From Sulfurimonas sp. HSL1-2 (GTDB lineage Bacteria > Campylobacterota > Campylobacteria > Campylobacterales > Sulfurimonadaceae): DNA of 64,000 nt. Of this stretch, positions 54,462-63,807 are shown in pieces (the stretch's first letter is position 1; the number at the start of each line of letters is the position of its first letter). Where the stretch lies: positions 1-64,000 of the forward strand of contig NZ_CP147914.1 in the NCBI RefSeq assembly GCF_039645565.1, given 5' to 3'. The notes under the pieces were generated by a model that did no database searches, was not told the origin of the DNA, and worked only from the letters and a program-made list of their open reading frames with translations. A program made the position numbers and the translations under genes.

Positions 54462-55275
54462 TATCTCCTTGGTTGGGGGTGAGGGGGTAAAAGACCGGGT
54501 AGCCCGGGTGGCCGTCGATACGGAAATCCTGCACGATGCGCTGTGCCTGCGGCGACGTCAGAAAGGCCAGCAGGGCATCGGCACGGGCGTGGCGGGCGGC
54601 GCCGAGGCGCGTTTCGCTGCCGATGGCCGCCAGGTAGGGTCGCATAAGGGCGGGGTCGTCGAAGTAGAAGCCGCGGATCTGCGGGTGGTGCTGTTTTTGC
54701 ATCAAGAAGGGGATGACGCCGAAAAGCGTGTACCCCTCTAGCGCCGCCGTCTCCCGGAGGAAACCGCGCTTGGCGGGGGTGAAACGGAGCTGTTCCGGGG
54801 ACAGGTGCCATTCTCGTTTCGTGCGCAGCGCGTTGAAGACTTCGAAAGTGCCGCCGCTCGCATGGACGAGGAAAGGGGCTTCCGAGGCACTCAGTTTCGC
54901 CAGCGCCTCCTTCAGGTTCCCGGCGCCGGTGAGCCCGGCAGGGTCGCTGCGGTGGCCCAGGAGCATCTGCGCATTGCGCGTCCAGGGGGTGAGCTGCTCG
55001 AATAGGCCGTCGGCGGCCAGGTCGGTAATGGTGTCGCTGGCGTGCATCGTCACCAGATCGACGGGGTGTTCCCTGCAGTAGGCGTCGAGCTCCGATTTTG
55101 GGCCGCTGACGACAACGTCGACAGGGATGCCGCGGGCGGCCTCGAAGGCGGCCGCGATCTGCTGCCACATGCCGCTCATGGTCATCCCGCCGATGACGGC
55201 GACGCGCAGCGGCGGCACCGTTTCCGCGCCGAGCAGTGCCGCCGAAAACAGCACGGTCAGGAAAAGGCGGCGCAT
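54439..55275 (-). CDS. Periplasmic solute-binding protein, TupA/ModA-like
   Basis: The 278-residue type-II binding protein has a signal peptide (MRRLFLTVLFSAALLGAET). Segments with the shape of tungstate/molybdate-binding proteins follow (VVVSGPKSELDAYC, DLVTMHASDTI, LLGHRSDPAGLTGAGNLKEAL, VHASGGTFEVFNAL). No cognate permease or ATPase is adjacent; it lies between a TonB receptor and a methyltransferase. It may feed the FecCD-type importer upstream or an importer elsewhere. An oxyanion ligand is inferred. Confidence 0.78.
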   Translation of the reverse strand: MRRLFLTVLFSAALLGAETVPPLRVAVIGGMTMSGMWQQIAAAFEAARGIPVDVVVSGPKSELDAYCREHPVDLVTMHASDTITDLAADGLFEQLTPWTRNAQMLLGHRSDPAGLTGAGNLKEALAKLSASEAPFLVHASGGTFEVFNALRTKREWHLSPEQLRFTPAKRGFLRETAALEGYTLFGVIPFLMQKQHHPQIRGFYFDDPALMRPYLAAIGSETRLGAARHARADALLAFLTSPQAQRIVQDFRIDGHPGYPVFYPLTPNQGDNDVSRTH

Positions 55276-57245
55276 CAGAAGCTGTACGAGAGTCTGCCGT
55301 AGAACTCCCGCCCCGGTTCCGGATAGCCGTCGTCGTAATAGTTCAGCTTGTCCGCCATGTTTTTGACGCCCAGTGTGAGGGCGAGGGAGGCGACCGGCAG
55401 GTAGGTCACCTTCGCGTCGATCGTCTGCACGTCGCCCAGTTTCTCGTAGCTGCTGTCGGCCAGCTGCCCGTAGGCGCCGCTCTGGCCGTGGAGGGTGACG
55501 AGGCCGCTCAGGTTCGGGGCGAAGAAGACGCGGGTGAAGACGTTGTATTCGCGTGTCGGCACGCCGATGGGCCTGTCCGAAGAGGCGCTGCCGATCTTCA
55601 GGAAAGTGGCATTCGCCCCCGCTTCGTAAACGTCGGCGATGTAGGAGAGGGCGAGCTCTGCTCCCGAACGGTAAAAGGTGCCAATATTCTGGTTCTGCGT
55701 GCGGTTGACACCGTCAAAGGTGTCATAGTAGACGGCCTGGATGTAATCCTCCGTCACAAGGTAGAAGCCGGCCGCTTCCGCGATCCACGCATCGTTGAAG
55801 ACGCCCTTGTAGGCGAGTTCGCTGTGGGTCGTCATCTCCGGTTTCAGGTCGCCGTTGGGCACCCCGTAGCCGAGCTTGTAGGAGTAGCGCTCTTTCATCG
55901 AGGGGAAGTAGGTCTTCTGGGCGACGCTGAGGCGGAGGGTCTGTTTGGGAGCGAGCTCCGCGATGAACGCCGCCTCCGGGTTCCAGGCCGATTCGTCTTT
56001 CTTGTCGTCGATCGTCGGGTCGCTGATATGGTCGGAGGATTTGACGTCATAGCCGATGCCCGCGACCAGGGTAAAGCGCTCCGCGAAACGGTAGCTGTCC
56101 TCCAGGCCGAAGGAGAGGGTCGTATCTTCGAACTCCTCCCCCAGGGTACTGACGTTGGTCACCTTGTCGATGTCGTACCCTTTGTGGTGGTCATGCTTGT
56201 AGTTTGATGAGAGGGTGAGCCGGTTGCCCGCCGCGTCGACGGTGAACTCCGCCCGGAGGCCGTAGGTCGACTCCTTGTAGTTCGATTTCCAGGCGAATTT
56301 TTTGTCCATCGTCGTCAGGTTGATGTCGTCGTAGGAGTAGAGCTTGCTTTCGTACTCCGTGTAGTAGGCCGTCGCTTTGAAGAGCCCGCCAAACAGGGTG
56401 TGCTGCCCGACGGCATAGAGGCTCTGCATATCCCATTTCGGCCAGTCCCAGTACTTTTCGCGGCCGTAGACGGGGTCGGTGACAGTCGGCTGCTGCTTGG
56501 TAGCGTGCTGGTACATATAGCCCAGGGCGACTTCGCCGCCGTCTAGGAGGTAGCCGTATTTGGCGCTGACCTGGCGGTCGTCCGAGGCGGAGTTGAGCCG
56601 GTCGCCCTCGGGCTGGACCGGCGTCGCGTCGTAGCTTTCGGGCAGACGGGAGTGGTCACGGTGCTTGCCCGTCGCGGAGAGCTGCAGGTAGTAGTGCGGT
56701 TCGCGGATGCCGATGTTCCCGCCGTACATGGTGCCCGCCTGGTCGCCGCTGCTGTCGAGTGTCCCCTGGGCGAAGACGGTGCCCTCGAAGGGGCGGCTCG
56801 GCTTTTTGGAGACGATATTGACGACCCCGCCCATCGTGTTGGCGCCGAAGGCCGTCGAGGAGAAGCCTTTGTAGACGTCAATGGCAGCGATGTTGGTTGT
56901 GAGGTAGCGGGTGTAGTCCATATTGCCGTCGTAGGGGACGTAGATGGGCACGCCGTCGTAAAAGACGCCGATACGGCGCGAATCGAAACCGCGGATACTG
57001 ATATCTGTTTCGGCCCGGCCGCCCCGGGAGTAGAATGCCACCCCCGTCATACGGGTAAGGGCTTCGGAAACCGTGCTGTCGCCGTAGATGTCGATCTGTT
57101 CGGCGTCCACACGGTCGCTAAAGAGCTCCGAGAGCAGCGGGTCGGCGGTGACGGAGACCTGGCCGAGCTCGAAGCTCTCCGCCTGCAGCGAGGCGGAGAG
57201 TAGGGCGATGGATAAAAGTGAAGAGAGGCGTAAAGGTTTATGCAT
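55275..57245 (-). CDS. TonB-dependent receptor B
   Basis: The 656-residue receptor begins MHKPLRLSSLLSIALLSASLQAES, with caggag upstream of 57245. TonB-box-like ELGQVSVTA precedes a plug with SIRGFDSRRIGVFYDGVPIYVPYDGN and TMGGVVNIVSKKPSRPFEG. The barrel ends REFYGRLSYSF. The VPIYVPYDG plug segment marks a subset of small-ligand TonB receptors. Its stop shares a base with the start of the TupA/ModA-like gene. The ligand is unknown. Confidence 0.9.
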   Translation of the reverse strand: MHKPLRLSSLLSIALLSASLQAESFELGQVSVTADPLLSELFSDRVDAEQIDIYGDSTVSEALTRMTGVAFYSRGGRAETDISIRGFDSRRIGVFYDGVPIYVPYDGNMDYTRYLTTNIAAIDVYKGFSSTAFGANTMGGVVNIVSKKPSRPFEGTVFAQGTLDSSGDQAGTMYGGNIGIREPHYYLQLSATGKHRDHSRLPESYDATPVQPEGDRLNSASDDRQVSAKYGYLLDGGEVALGYMYQHATKQQPTVTDPVYGREKYWDWPKWDMQSLYAVGQHTLFGGLFKATAYYTEYESKLYSYDDINLTTMDKKFAWKSNYKESTYGLRAEFTVDAAGNRLTLSSNYKHDHHKGYDIDKVTNVSTLGEEFEDTTLSFGLEDSYRFAERFTLVAGIGYDVKSSDHISDPTIDDKKDESAWNPEAAFIAELAPKQTLRLSVAQKTYFPSMKERYSYKLGYGVPNGDLKPEMTTHSELAYKGVFNDAWIAEAAGFYLVTEDYIQAVYYDTFDGVNRTQNQNIGTFYRSGAELALSYIADVYEAGANATFLKIGSASSDRPIGVPTREYNVFTRVFFAPNLSGLVTLHGQSGAYGQLADSSYEKLGDVQTIDAKVTYLPVASLALTLGVKNMADKLNYYDDGYPEPGREFYGRLSYSF

Positions 57246-57284
57246 TGTTACTCCTGTATCGAAATGGATTCGGGTGTCCGCTTG

Positions 57285-57326
57285 GGACCGCGGTCCGCAG
57301 AGGCGAAACCCGTTTTTCACCTCTGC
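57285..57326 (-). other. Intercistronic double hairpin between two TonB receptor genes
   Basis: GGACCGCGGTCC (57285-57296) is a perfect 12-bp palindrome. Immediately next, GCAGAGGCGAAA (57297-57308) and TTTCACCTCTGC (57315-57326) form a 12-bp stem with one G-U pair and a 6-base loop. They fill half of the 95-bp gap between the stop of receptor A and the start of receptor B. An RNA-stability, processing or attenuation element is likely. Confidence 0.6.
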
Positions 57327-57340
57327 GCACGGCGGCCGGA

Positions 57341-59281
57341 TCAAAATGCGATCCGGTACGCGGCGCCGATGACGCGTCCGAGGCTCGGGAAGCCGTAGAC
57401 GGACTCGTAGTCGTCGTTCGTGAGGTTGCGGGCATAGAGCGTCGCTTTGTGGCGAAACTGCATCGCGCTGAAGTCGTAGCCGAGGGAGCAGTCGATGTTC
57501 GTATAGCCGCCCGCTTCGCCCGTGCCCGCCTTGTTGACGGCTTCGAAGTTGTCCACATAATAGACCCCGACCGTGCCTTTGAGCCCGGCGTAGGTGTAGG
57601 TGACGATGCCGTTGAACGTCGAATCGGGGATACGGTTGTCCAGCGTATCGTCGTTGTTGCGGTTGTAGCTGTAGGAGAGCTGGTACGTCAGGGCGTCCAG
57701 TACCCCGGCCAGGGCCACTTCCGCTCCGTATTCGTGCCAGTCCTTGCTGCCGTAGAGGTTGACGATGTCCGTCGGGTCATCGGGATTGGTCCACTGGGCG
57801 GCGACGTAGGGGGCGTCGCGCACATCAAGGAAATAGAGCGACAGCCGCGGTTTGAACCAGGGGGCGGGGGCGGCATCGAAGCCCGCTTCGGCCCCGAGCC
57901 GGGTGCTGGCGGAGAGCGACGTCCCGTCGACGGTTTCGACCTCCGGCGCGTTCTGGGTGCTGGCGCGCGCGCGGGTATAGAGCGCGAAGCTCGGCGCGGC
58001 CTGCCATCGCGCACCAATCGCCGCGGCGGCGACCGGCTCCATCGCTTCGTCTTCGATCAGGACCTTCTGGCTCACGACCTGCTCGTACCCCTTGTCGATC
58101 CAGGTCTTGTCGACGCGCACGCCGCCGTCCAGGCTGAGACGGCCGCGGTGCCATTCGTCCTGGACGAAGGCGCCCGCCGTCCGCTCCTTTTTCTCCCAGC
58201 CGGTATAAAAGTACTCGCCGGTCGGGGTGTGCCACCAGATCCCCTCCACGCCGGCACGGAGGGTGTGCTCGCCGAGGCGGTGGGCATGATCGAGGCGCAG
58301 GTCGCTGAAGTTCTCCTCCTGGACTTCAAGGGTGTAGGCGTCGGGGTTGCTCCAGGAGCGCTGCTGCAGCTCCACGCGCAGGTCGCTGCGCGCGTAGGAG
58401 AGGGAGGTGACGCCCTGTCCCCAGTCATAGGAAGCTTTGGCGGAGAACTCCCCGATCTTGATCGGGTCGTACTCCCACTTGGCATCGCTGACGCCCGGCG
58501 TGGTGCTGCGCTGCAGCTCCTTGGAGCCGCGGGTTACGAACCCCTGCAGGTCCAGGCTCCACGCGTCGTAGAAGAGGCCCCCTTTGGCATAGAGGGTCGT
58601 TTTTTCGAACCCGGTCGTCTCATCGGGTTCCCCGTCGCTCCGGTCGTAGTCGACGAGGAGGTTGAGGTAGCCGTACTCTCCGATGCCCCCGGCCATGGCG
58701 CTGACGTGTTCGCGTCCGAAGCTCTCCACCTGCACGGCGGCCAGCCCCTCAAGCGGCGCCCCGGGGTTGCGGGTTTCGATCACGAGGTAGCCGGCATCGT
58801 CGCCGCCGAGCAGGCCGCCGGTGCCGTTGGGCAGCGGTCCGAGGTTGAGCGTGGCGGAGTCGCGGACGACGCGGATACGCTCGATCGCTTCCACGGGCAG
58901 GACGGTGAGGATGCGGCTCGTGACCGCGGCGGGGATGTAGACCCCGTCGATGATGATGCCCAGCGCGCGGTTGCCCCGCACTTTGACAAAGGCCGGGGCT
59001 TTGCGCCCCTGGCGCTGGATAAAGACGGAGCTGGCGTACTGCAGGACGTCGTAGATGTCGGAGGGGTTGAGCGCTTCGATGGTGTCACGCGTAATCACCT
59101 CCTCGAGGTCCGCCGCGCTGCGGGGCAGCGACGTGGGCCGGGCCGTTTCAATGCCCTCGGACGCGACGGTAATGGGTGTTTCGTGGACGGTAATGGCGTC
59201 GAGCGCCGCTTCGTTTCCGGCATGAAGCGCCGCCGCAGACGCGGTGAGGCCGATCAGCAGGTGCAGAGGGTTTCTGGACAT
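57341..59281 (-). CDS. TonB-dependent receptor A
   Basis: The 646-residue receptor has signal peptide MSRNPLHLLIGLTASAAALHAGN, TonB-box-like LDAITVHETP, and plug motifs VKVRGNRALGIIIDGVYIP and VVRDSATLNLGP with GGDDAGYLVIETRNPG. The barrel ends VIGAAYRIAF with the C-terminal aromatic. It overlaps the end of the flavin monooxygenase gene by 28 bases. It is only distantly similar to receptor B, so the two are not a recent duplication and may bind different forms of the ligand. Confidence 0.9.
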   Translation of the reverse strand: MSRNPLHLLIGLTASAAALHAGNEAALDAITVHETPITVASEGIETARPTSLPRSAADLEEVITRDTIEALNPSDIYDVLQYASSVFIQRQGRKAPAFVKVRGNRALGIIIDGVYIPAAVTSRILTVLPVEAIERIRVVRDSATLNLGPLPNGTGGLLGGDDAGYLVIETRNPGAPLEGLAAVQVESFGREHVSAMAGGIGEYGYLNLLVDYDRSDGEPDETTGFEKTTLYAKGGLFYDAWSLDLQGFVTRGSKELQRSTTPGVSDAKWEYDPIKIGEFSAKASYDWGQGVTSLSYARSDLRVELQQRSWSNPDAYTLEVQEENFSDLRLDHAHRLGEHTLRAGVEGIWWHTPTGEYFYTGWEKKERTAGAFVQDEWHRGRLSLDGGVRVDKTWIDKGYEQVVSQKVLIEDEAMEPVAAAAIGARWQAAPSFALYTRARASTQNAPEVETVDGTSLSASTRLGAEAGFDAAPAPWFKPRLSLYFLDVRDAPYVAAQWTNPDDPTDIVNLYGSKDWHEYGAEVALAGVLDALTYQLSYSYNRNNDDTLDNRIPDSTFNGIVTYTYAGLKGTVGVYYVDNFEAVNKAGTGEAGGYTNIDCSLGYDFSAMQFRHKATLYARNLTNDDYESVYGFPSLGRVIGAAYRIAF

Positions 59282-60300
59282 AATGCTCCTTTGGCAATGT
59301 AGGGTCGGATTTCATGGTGGAACCGTTCGAGCATGGCGATGTTCGATTCGACATGCACGGCGGCGGGTTTCAGGGCGATATGGAGGTGGGTCAGCGCGTC
59401 TGAGAGCGTGTTGATCTGTTCGATGCACATTTCCGGCGTCCCCAGGATCGCGTTGTCGAAAAACGGTTTCCCGTCGAAAAAGGCGGTGCGCTCCTGCAGC
59501 AGCGCCTCGTAGTTTTCGGCGTCGAAACCGGGCTGGGGCTGTTCGCGCTGGGCGGCGCGCATGCATTTGACGAAGTGGTCGATGGCGGGAAGCGCCGTCC
59601 GCTGCGCCTCGGCGGCGCTGTCGGCAACGCCGAAGACGCGCATGACCACCATCTGCGGATCGTGCCCGGCGATACTGCGGTAGAAGTGCTGCGCTTCGAC
59701 GCAGTCGCGCAACGACGCCCCCTGGGACATCATCAGCCCGTACCCGCGGGTCGCGGCGTAGTGGATCGTCTCCTCCGAAGCGAAGGTCGCCACGTAAAAG
59801 GGGAGCTGTTTCTGCAGCGGTCTCGGCGTCACCGTACTGTTGTGAATCTGAATGTAGTTGCCCTCGAAATCAACGGCCCTGCGGTGCAGGAGGAGGTCGA
59901 CCGCTTCGACCGTCTCGAACATGACGGAACGCAGCTCCTCCCTGCTCCGCAGGAAGTGGCGGGTATCCGGCGCGAATCCCCCCTTGGCGAATCCCGCGTC
60001 GATGCGGCCGCCGCTGAGGTTGTCGAGCACCGCGATGCTCTCGGCCAGGCGGACGGGGTGGTGGAAGGGGGCGAGGAAGCCGGCGGTGCCGAGGCGGATT
60101 TGCTGTGTGCGCGCGGCGGCATAGGCGAGCATGACCGCGGGGTCGGGCAGGACGCTGAAGGCGTTGAAGTGGTGCTCGCCGAACCACGCTTCGTCAAAGC
60201 CGAGCCGGTCGGCGGTCTCCACCAGGCGCAGCTGGTCGTGAAGGCTCTGGGCCGTATCGTTGCCGTAGTGTTCGGCGAGGCAGAAGAGTCCTATCTGCAT
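59254..60300 (-). CDS. Luciferase-like (LLM class) flavin-dependent monooxygenase
   Basis: The 348-residue TIM-barrel protein starts MQIGLFCLAEHYGNDTAQSLHDQ. LGFDEAWFGEHHFNAFSVLPDPAVMLAY and RIRLGTAGFLAPFHHPVRLAE-type segments are the hallmarks of bacterial luciferase-like oxidoreductases that use FMNH2 and O2. The start at 60300 fits the gggag site better than the ATG at 60303. Encoded between a methyltransferase and a TonB receptor, it probably oxidises or cleaves an organic ligand such as a chelator or alkanesulfonate-like compound. Confidence 0.87.
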   Translation of the reverse strand: MQIGLFCLAEHYGNDTAQSLHDQLRLVETADRLGFDEAWFGEHHFNAFSVLPDPAVMLAYAAARTQQIRLGTAGFLAPFHHPVRLAESIAVLDNLSGGRIDAGFAKGGFAPDTRHFLRSREELRSVMFETVEAVDLLLHRRAVDFEGNYIQIHNSTVTPRPLQKQLPFYVATFASEETIHYAATRGYGLMMSQGASLRDCVEAQHFYRSIAGHDPQMVVMRVFGVADSAAEAQRTALPAIDHFVKCMRAAQREQPQPGFDAENYEALLQERTAFFDGKPFFDNAILGTPEMCIEQINTLSDALTHLHIALKPAAVHVESNIAMLERFHHEIRPYIAKGALCPETLCTC

Positions 60301-60310
60301 CATGGCTCCC

Positions 60311-60952
60311 TTATTTGGTGATGTGGGCCCAGAAGCCGCTCTCATCGTTGATGATCTCGAAAGAGGCCGGGTGCAGTGATTCGAGGATCTCCGGCAGCGC
60401 GTTGCGCATGCTCCGGGAGCGGTTCTTGAAACGCTCTTCCCAGTTCGGCTCGCGCTCGAGCATTGTGCTGACGATCTGTTCGCGCAGCGCCGCGTTGCCG
60501 AAACCGCCTCCCACGTAGGCGCGGCCGCCCCGGCGCAGCACGCGGAGGATCTCGCCGTAGGCCAGTTTCTGGTCGTCCCAGAAGGGGGAGGAGCCGCGGC
60601 TGACGACGAGGTCGACGCTCTCGGAGGGGAGCGGGATATCGTGGATGTCCCCCTGTACAAAGCGGCTGCGCGCCGTGATGGCCTCTTCTTCGGCGTAACC
60701 GCGGGCCAGTTCGAGCATCTTTTCGCTCTGGTCGAAAAAGGTGACGTCGCATCCGCTCTGCTGCGCCATGGCCCGTCCCAGGGCGCCTGTGCCGCAGCCG
60801 GCATCGAGACAGACGCCGCGGGTCATCTGCGTCTGCTGAATGATCTGCGATGCGATGACCGGGTAGATGGGGGCGAACACCTCTCTGACGATGGCGTCGA
60901 ACCCCAACGGGTCATGGGCGCCTTTGTGCGTTTTTTGCTTCAGTCCGTTCAT
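60311..60952 (-). CDS. Class I SAM-dependent methyltransferase 2
   Basis: The 213-residue protein has motif I VCLDAGCGTGALGRAMAQ, motif II VTFFDQSEKMLELARGYA and the GDIHDIPLPSESVDLVVSRGSS segment of UbiE/COQ5-type enzymes. The start at 60952 has aaagga; a longer upstream frame is arginine-rich and rejected. It precedes the flavin monooxygenase by 10 bases and follows the binding-protein gene after 73. Unrelated in detail to methyltransferase 1. Substrate unknown. Confidence 0.85.
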   Translation of the reverse strand: MNGLKQKTHKGAHDPLGFDAIVREVFAPIYPVIASQIIQQTQMTRGVCLDAGCGTGALGRAMAQQSGCDVTFFDQSEKMLELARGYAEEEAITARSRFVQGDIHDIPLPSESVDLVVSRGSSPFWDDQKLAYGEILRVLRRGGRAYVGGGFGNAALREQIVSTMLEREPNWEERFKNRSRSMRNALPEILESLHPASFEIINDESGFWAHITK

Positions 60953-61025
60953 GGGTTTTTCCTTTGTATCAAGATAGATATAACGGTGTGGATGCCACCG
61001 CATCCGCCGCAGCATCTTTTTCGTA

Positions 61026-62015
61026 TCAGCGGGCAGGGGCCGCCGTGTCGCAGACGGGGAAAAAGAGCGCCTCGAAACGCGCTTCCTCCTCCCCTTCAAG
61101 CCACTCAGGGTAGAAGTGGTTTATGAGCCACCGGATTCCCATCAGCCGCATGAATGACGGCGGGCGGGTGATGTAGTTGAAGGGGCGCGACGGCACGGTG
61201 AGGACCCTGCCTTCGCGGACGGCGCGCAGCGCCTGCCAGCGGGGATCTTTCCCGACGGCGTCGGCGAAAACGGGCTCCATCGCGACAATGACGTCCGGGT
61301 CGGCGAGCATGACCGTCTCCAGGCTCACTTTTTCCATCCCGTAGTTGGAACTCATCCGGCACTCCAGGGCGTTCTTCGCCCCGGCATAGGCGAAGGGCTC
61401 GAGGTGGAACGAGCCGTCGCATTCGCTGGAGAGCCCGTCGGGGCCCTCGGCGAAGTAGTAGCGGACGGGCCGACGCTCGGCCAGTTTGGGCTGCAGCGCA
61501 TCGATGAGAGCGAGGGTCTGCTCGGTGTAGGCGACCAGGGCGTCGGCGCGCTGGGTGTTGCCGGTCAGACGCCCCAGCAGTGCGAACTGGGTGAGCAGGT
61601 CGCGGATCGACGAATTACGTACAAGCAGGACGGGGATGCCGAGCGCGTCGAACTTGCCGACGATCTTCTCCACCCCCGGCATCCCGCCCCAGACGAGAAT
61701 GACGTCGGGGCGCGCCTGGGCCAGCAGTTCGAAGTTCGGGGTCTGCCCCTGCCCGAAGAACCCCCCGGCGACGGGGCGGTCGGCAGCGGCCCCCGCGTAG
61801 GGGCGCTGCGCATCGCTCCACGGGAAGTTGAGCGCCGCGATGAGCGCGGGGTCGAAGGCGAGCACGCTCATCGTCAGCGGCGGCGACGCCGCGTAGATCT
61901 TCGTCACCGTCTCGGGGAGATTGACCGTCCGGCCGTAATCGTCCGTGAGGCTCCGCGCCTGCAGCGGCAGGGCGAGGAGACAGAGGACCCAAAGCAAAAG
62001 GATACGCGTTTTCAT
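61026..62015 (-). CDS. ABC substrate-binding protein, FepB/BtuF class
   Basis: The 329-residue type-III binding protein has a cleavable signal (MKTRILLLWVLCLLALPLQARS) and opens SLTDDYGRTVNLPETVTKIYAASPPLTMSVLAFDP. Later segments include PDVILVWGGMPGVEKIVGKFDALGIPVLLVR. This is the class that captures siderophores, haem, cobalamin or, in MolB-type members, molybdate. The start at 62015 overlaps the ATPase stop by four bases and has ggaggg upstream. No lipobox is seen. Confidence 0.87.
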   Translation of the reverse strand: MKTRILLLWVLCLLALPLQARSLTDDYGRTVNLPETVTKIYAASPPLTMSVLAFDPALIAALNFPWSDAQRPYAGAAADRPVAGGFFGQGQTPNFELLAQARPDVILVWGGMPGVEKIVGKFDALGIPVLLVRNSSIRDLLTQFALLGRLTGNTQRADALVAYTEQTLALIDALQPKLAERRPVRYYFAEGPDGLSSECDGSFHLEPFAYAGAKNALECRMSSNYGMEKVSLETVMLADPDVIVAMEPVFADAVGKDPRWQALRAVREGRVLTVPSRPFNYITRPPSFMRLMGIRWLINHFYPEWLEGEEEARFEALFFPVCDTAAPAR

Positions 62016-62800
62016 GCGGAGGCCCTCCGGAAGTGCGGCAGGCACCAGTTCTTGTCGCGGTGCTCCACAATATCCGCCTCGACGCCGTAGACCCGGCGCA
62101 GCATCTCGGGGGTGATGACGGCGTCGGGAACGCCTTCGTCGATCATGTGCCCGTCGTGCATGACGGCGACGCGGCTGGAGACGAGCAGGGCGTGGTCGGG
62201 GTAGTGGGTCGTCTTGAGAAAAGTCTTCCCCTGGCCGGCCAGGTGTGCGATCATCTCCAGCAGCCGCATCTGGTTGCCGTAATCAAGCCCGGTGACCGGT
62301 TCGTCCATGATGAAGGTGGAGACCTCCTGGGCCAGGGCGCGCGCCAGCAGTACCATCTGCTTCTGCCCGCCGCTGAGCTGCCCGAAGGGGCGGGAGGCCA
62401 GGCCGTCGATGCCGACGGTCCGCAGCGCCTCCATGGCGACCTCGCGGTCACGTCGCCCCGGCTGGGCGAAGAAGCCGAGCTTCGCCGCCCGCCCCATCAT
62501 GACCATCTCCTCGACCGTGTAGTTGAACGGGACGCTGTGGTACTGGGGGATGTAGGCGATATGCTGCGCGATCTGCCGGTGCGAGTAGTCTCCCAGGGGT
62601 CTGTCCGCCAGCCGGATGTCGCCGCTGCCGCGCAGCAGGCCCAGCATCAGCCGGATCAGCGTGCTTTTGCCGCAGCCGTTGGGGCCCAGCAGGCTGACGA
62701 CTTCGCCGGGGTAGAGGGCAAAGCTCATCTTTTTGAGCACCTGGTGTGCCGGGTAGGAGAAGGTGAGGTTTTTGACTTCGATGATCGGTTTCAGTTCCAT
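62012..62800 (-). CDS. ABC transporter ATP-binding protein, FepC/BtuD class
   Basis: The 262-residue ATPase has Walker A LLGPNGCGKSTLIRLML (about 37-53), signature LSGGQKQMVLLARAL, Walker B TFIMDEPVTGLD and the switch histidine in LKTTHYPDH. It energises the FecCD-type permease with which it overlaps by 10 bases. The signature is intact, so it should be active. Confidence 0.94.
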   Translation of the reverse strand: MELKPIIEVKNLTFSYPAHQVLKKMSFALYPGEVVSLLGPNGCGKSTLIRLMLGLLRGSGDIRLADRPLGDYSHRQIAQHIAYIPQYHSVPFNYTVEEMVMMGRAAKLGFFAQPGRRDREVAMEALRTVGIDGLASRPFGQLSGGQKQMVLLARALAQEVSTFIMDEPVTGLDYGNQMRLLEMIAHLAGQGKTFLKTTHYPDHALLVSSRVAVMHDGHMIDEGVPDAVITPEMLRRVYGVEADIVEHRDKNWCLPHFRRASA

Positions 62801-63807
62801 GCGGACCTCGCGTGTTTGAGTACGATGATAAAGACGGGGATACCGATGAGCGAGGTGAGGATCCCGATGGGGATCTCCACGCTCATCGCCAGCCTCGAGA
62901 CCGAATCGGCCAGGAGCAGAAACGCGGCTCCGGTGATGGCCGACAGCGGCATCAGCAGGGTGTGGGAAGGCCCGAAGGCCATCCGGACGATGTGGGGGAT
63001 GATGAGGCCGACCCAGCCGATGATCCCCGCCATGACGACGGAGAGCGCACTGGCCAGGGTGGCGAGCACGATGGCGATGAAGCGGATGCGCGCCACGTTG
63101 ATTCCCAGCGCGCGCGCCTCCTCATCGCCGAGGCTGAGCAGGTCGAAATAGCGCCCCAGCACGATCAGCCCGCCGATACCCAGCAGCATCGGGACGGCGG
63201 CGAGGGCGACCCCGTCCAGGTCCGCCATCGAGAGCGATCCCATCAGCCAGTAGACGATGGCGGGCAGGGTGCTGTAGGGGTCGGCGACGTATTTGACGAC
63301 GGAGAGCAGCGCCGTGAAGAGCGAACCGCTGATGACCCCGCCGAGCACGAGCATGATCGACGAGCGCCCGGCGCGGACCATGCTGCCGACCATCACGGCA
63401 AAACCGACGGCGACGAAACCGAAGACGAAGGCCAGCGCCTGCACGATCCACCACTGCTCGCTGACCAGCATCCCCAGCGCCGCGCCGAAGGAGGCCCCGG
63501 CGAGGACGCCCAGGATGCCCGGGGAGACGAGGGGGTTGACGAACATCGCCTGGAAGGCCGCGCCCGAGGTGGCGAGCGCCGCGCCGATGAGCATCGCCAG
63601 CAGGATGCGCGGCAGGCGGATCTGCACGATGATATTCTCCAGCAGCGCGTACTGCGGCAGGGCCTCGCCGCCGAAGAGCTTGTACTCCAGAAAGCCCGCA
63701 AGCGTCCGGGCGTCGACGGGGTACTGGCCCCACATCAGCGTCAGCGTGGCGACGAGCAGCAGCACAATGAGGGCTGCCGAGAGGGAGAGGGCGTAGCGGC
63801 GCTGCAT
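62791..63807 (-). CDS. FecCD-family ABC permease
   Basis: The 338-residue permease has about ten helices with the family landmarks LPRILLAMLIGAALATSGAAFQAMFVNPLVSPGILGVLAGASFG-type region (residues about 67-110) and GIIGWVGLIIPHIVRMAFGPSHTLLMP near the C-terminus. It imports metal-chelate or cobalamin-type ligands into the cytoplasm. It is one homodimeric gene rather than a FecC/FecD pair. Its start shares a base with the stop of the partial TonB receptor gene upstream. Confidence 0.94.
   Translation of the reverse strand: MQRRYALSLSAALIVLLLVATLTLMWGQYPVDARTLAGFLEYKLFGGEALPQYALLENIIVQIRLPRILLAMLIGAALATSGAAFQAMFVNPLVSPGILGVLAGASFGAALGMLVSEQWWIVQALAFVFGFVAVGFAVMVGSMVRAGRSSIMLVLGGVISGSLFTALLSVVKYVADPYSTLPAIVYWLMGSLSMADLDGVALAAVPMLLGIGGLIVLGRYFDLLSLGDEEARALGINVARIRFIAIVLATLASALSVVMAGIIGWVGLIIPHIVRMAFGPSHTLLMPLSAITGAAFLLLADSVSRLAMSVEIPIGILTSLIGIPVFIIVLKHARSAWN

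Noticed and set aside
57218..59302. 694-codon open frame on the plus strand
   Set aside because: It is antisense to TonB receptor A, whose plug and barrel motifs are unambiguous.
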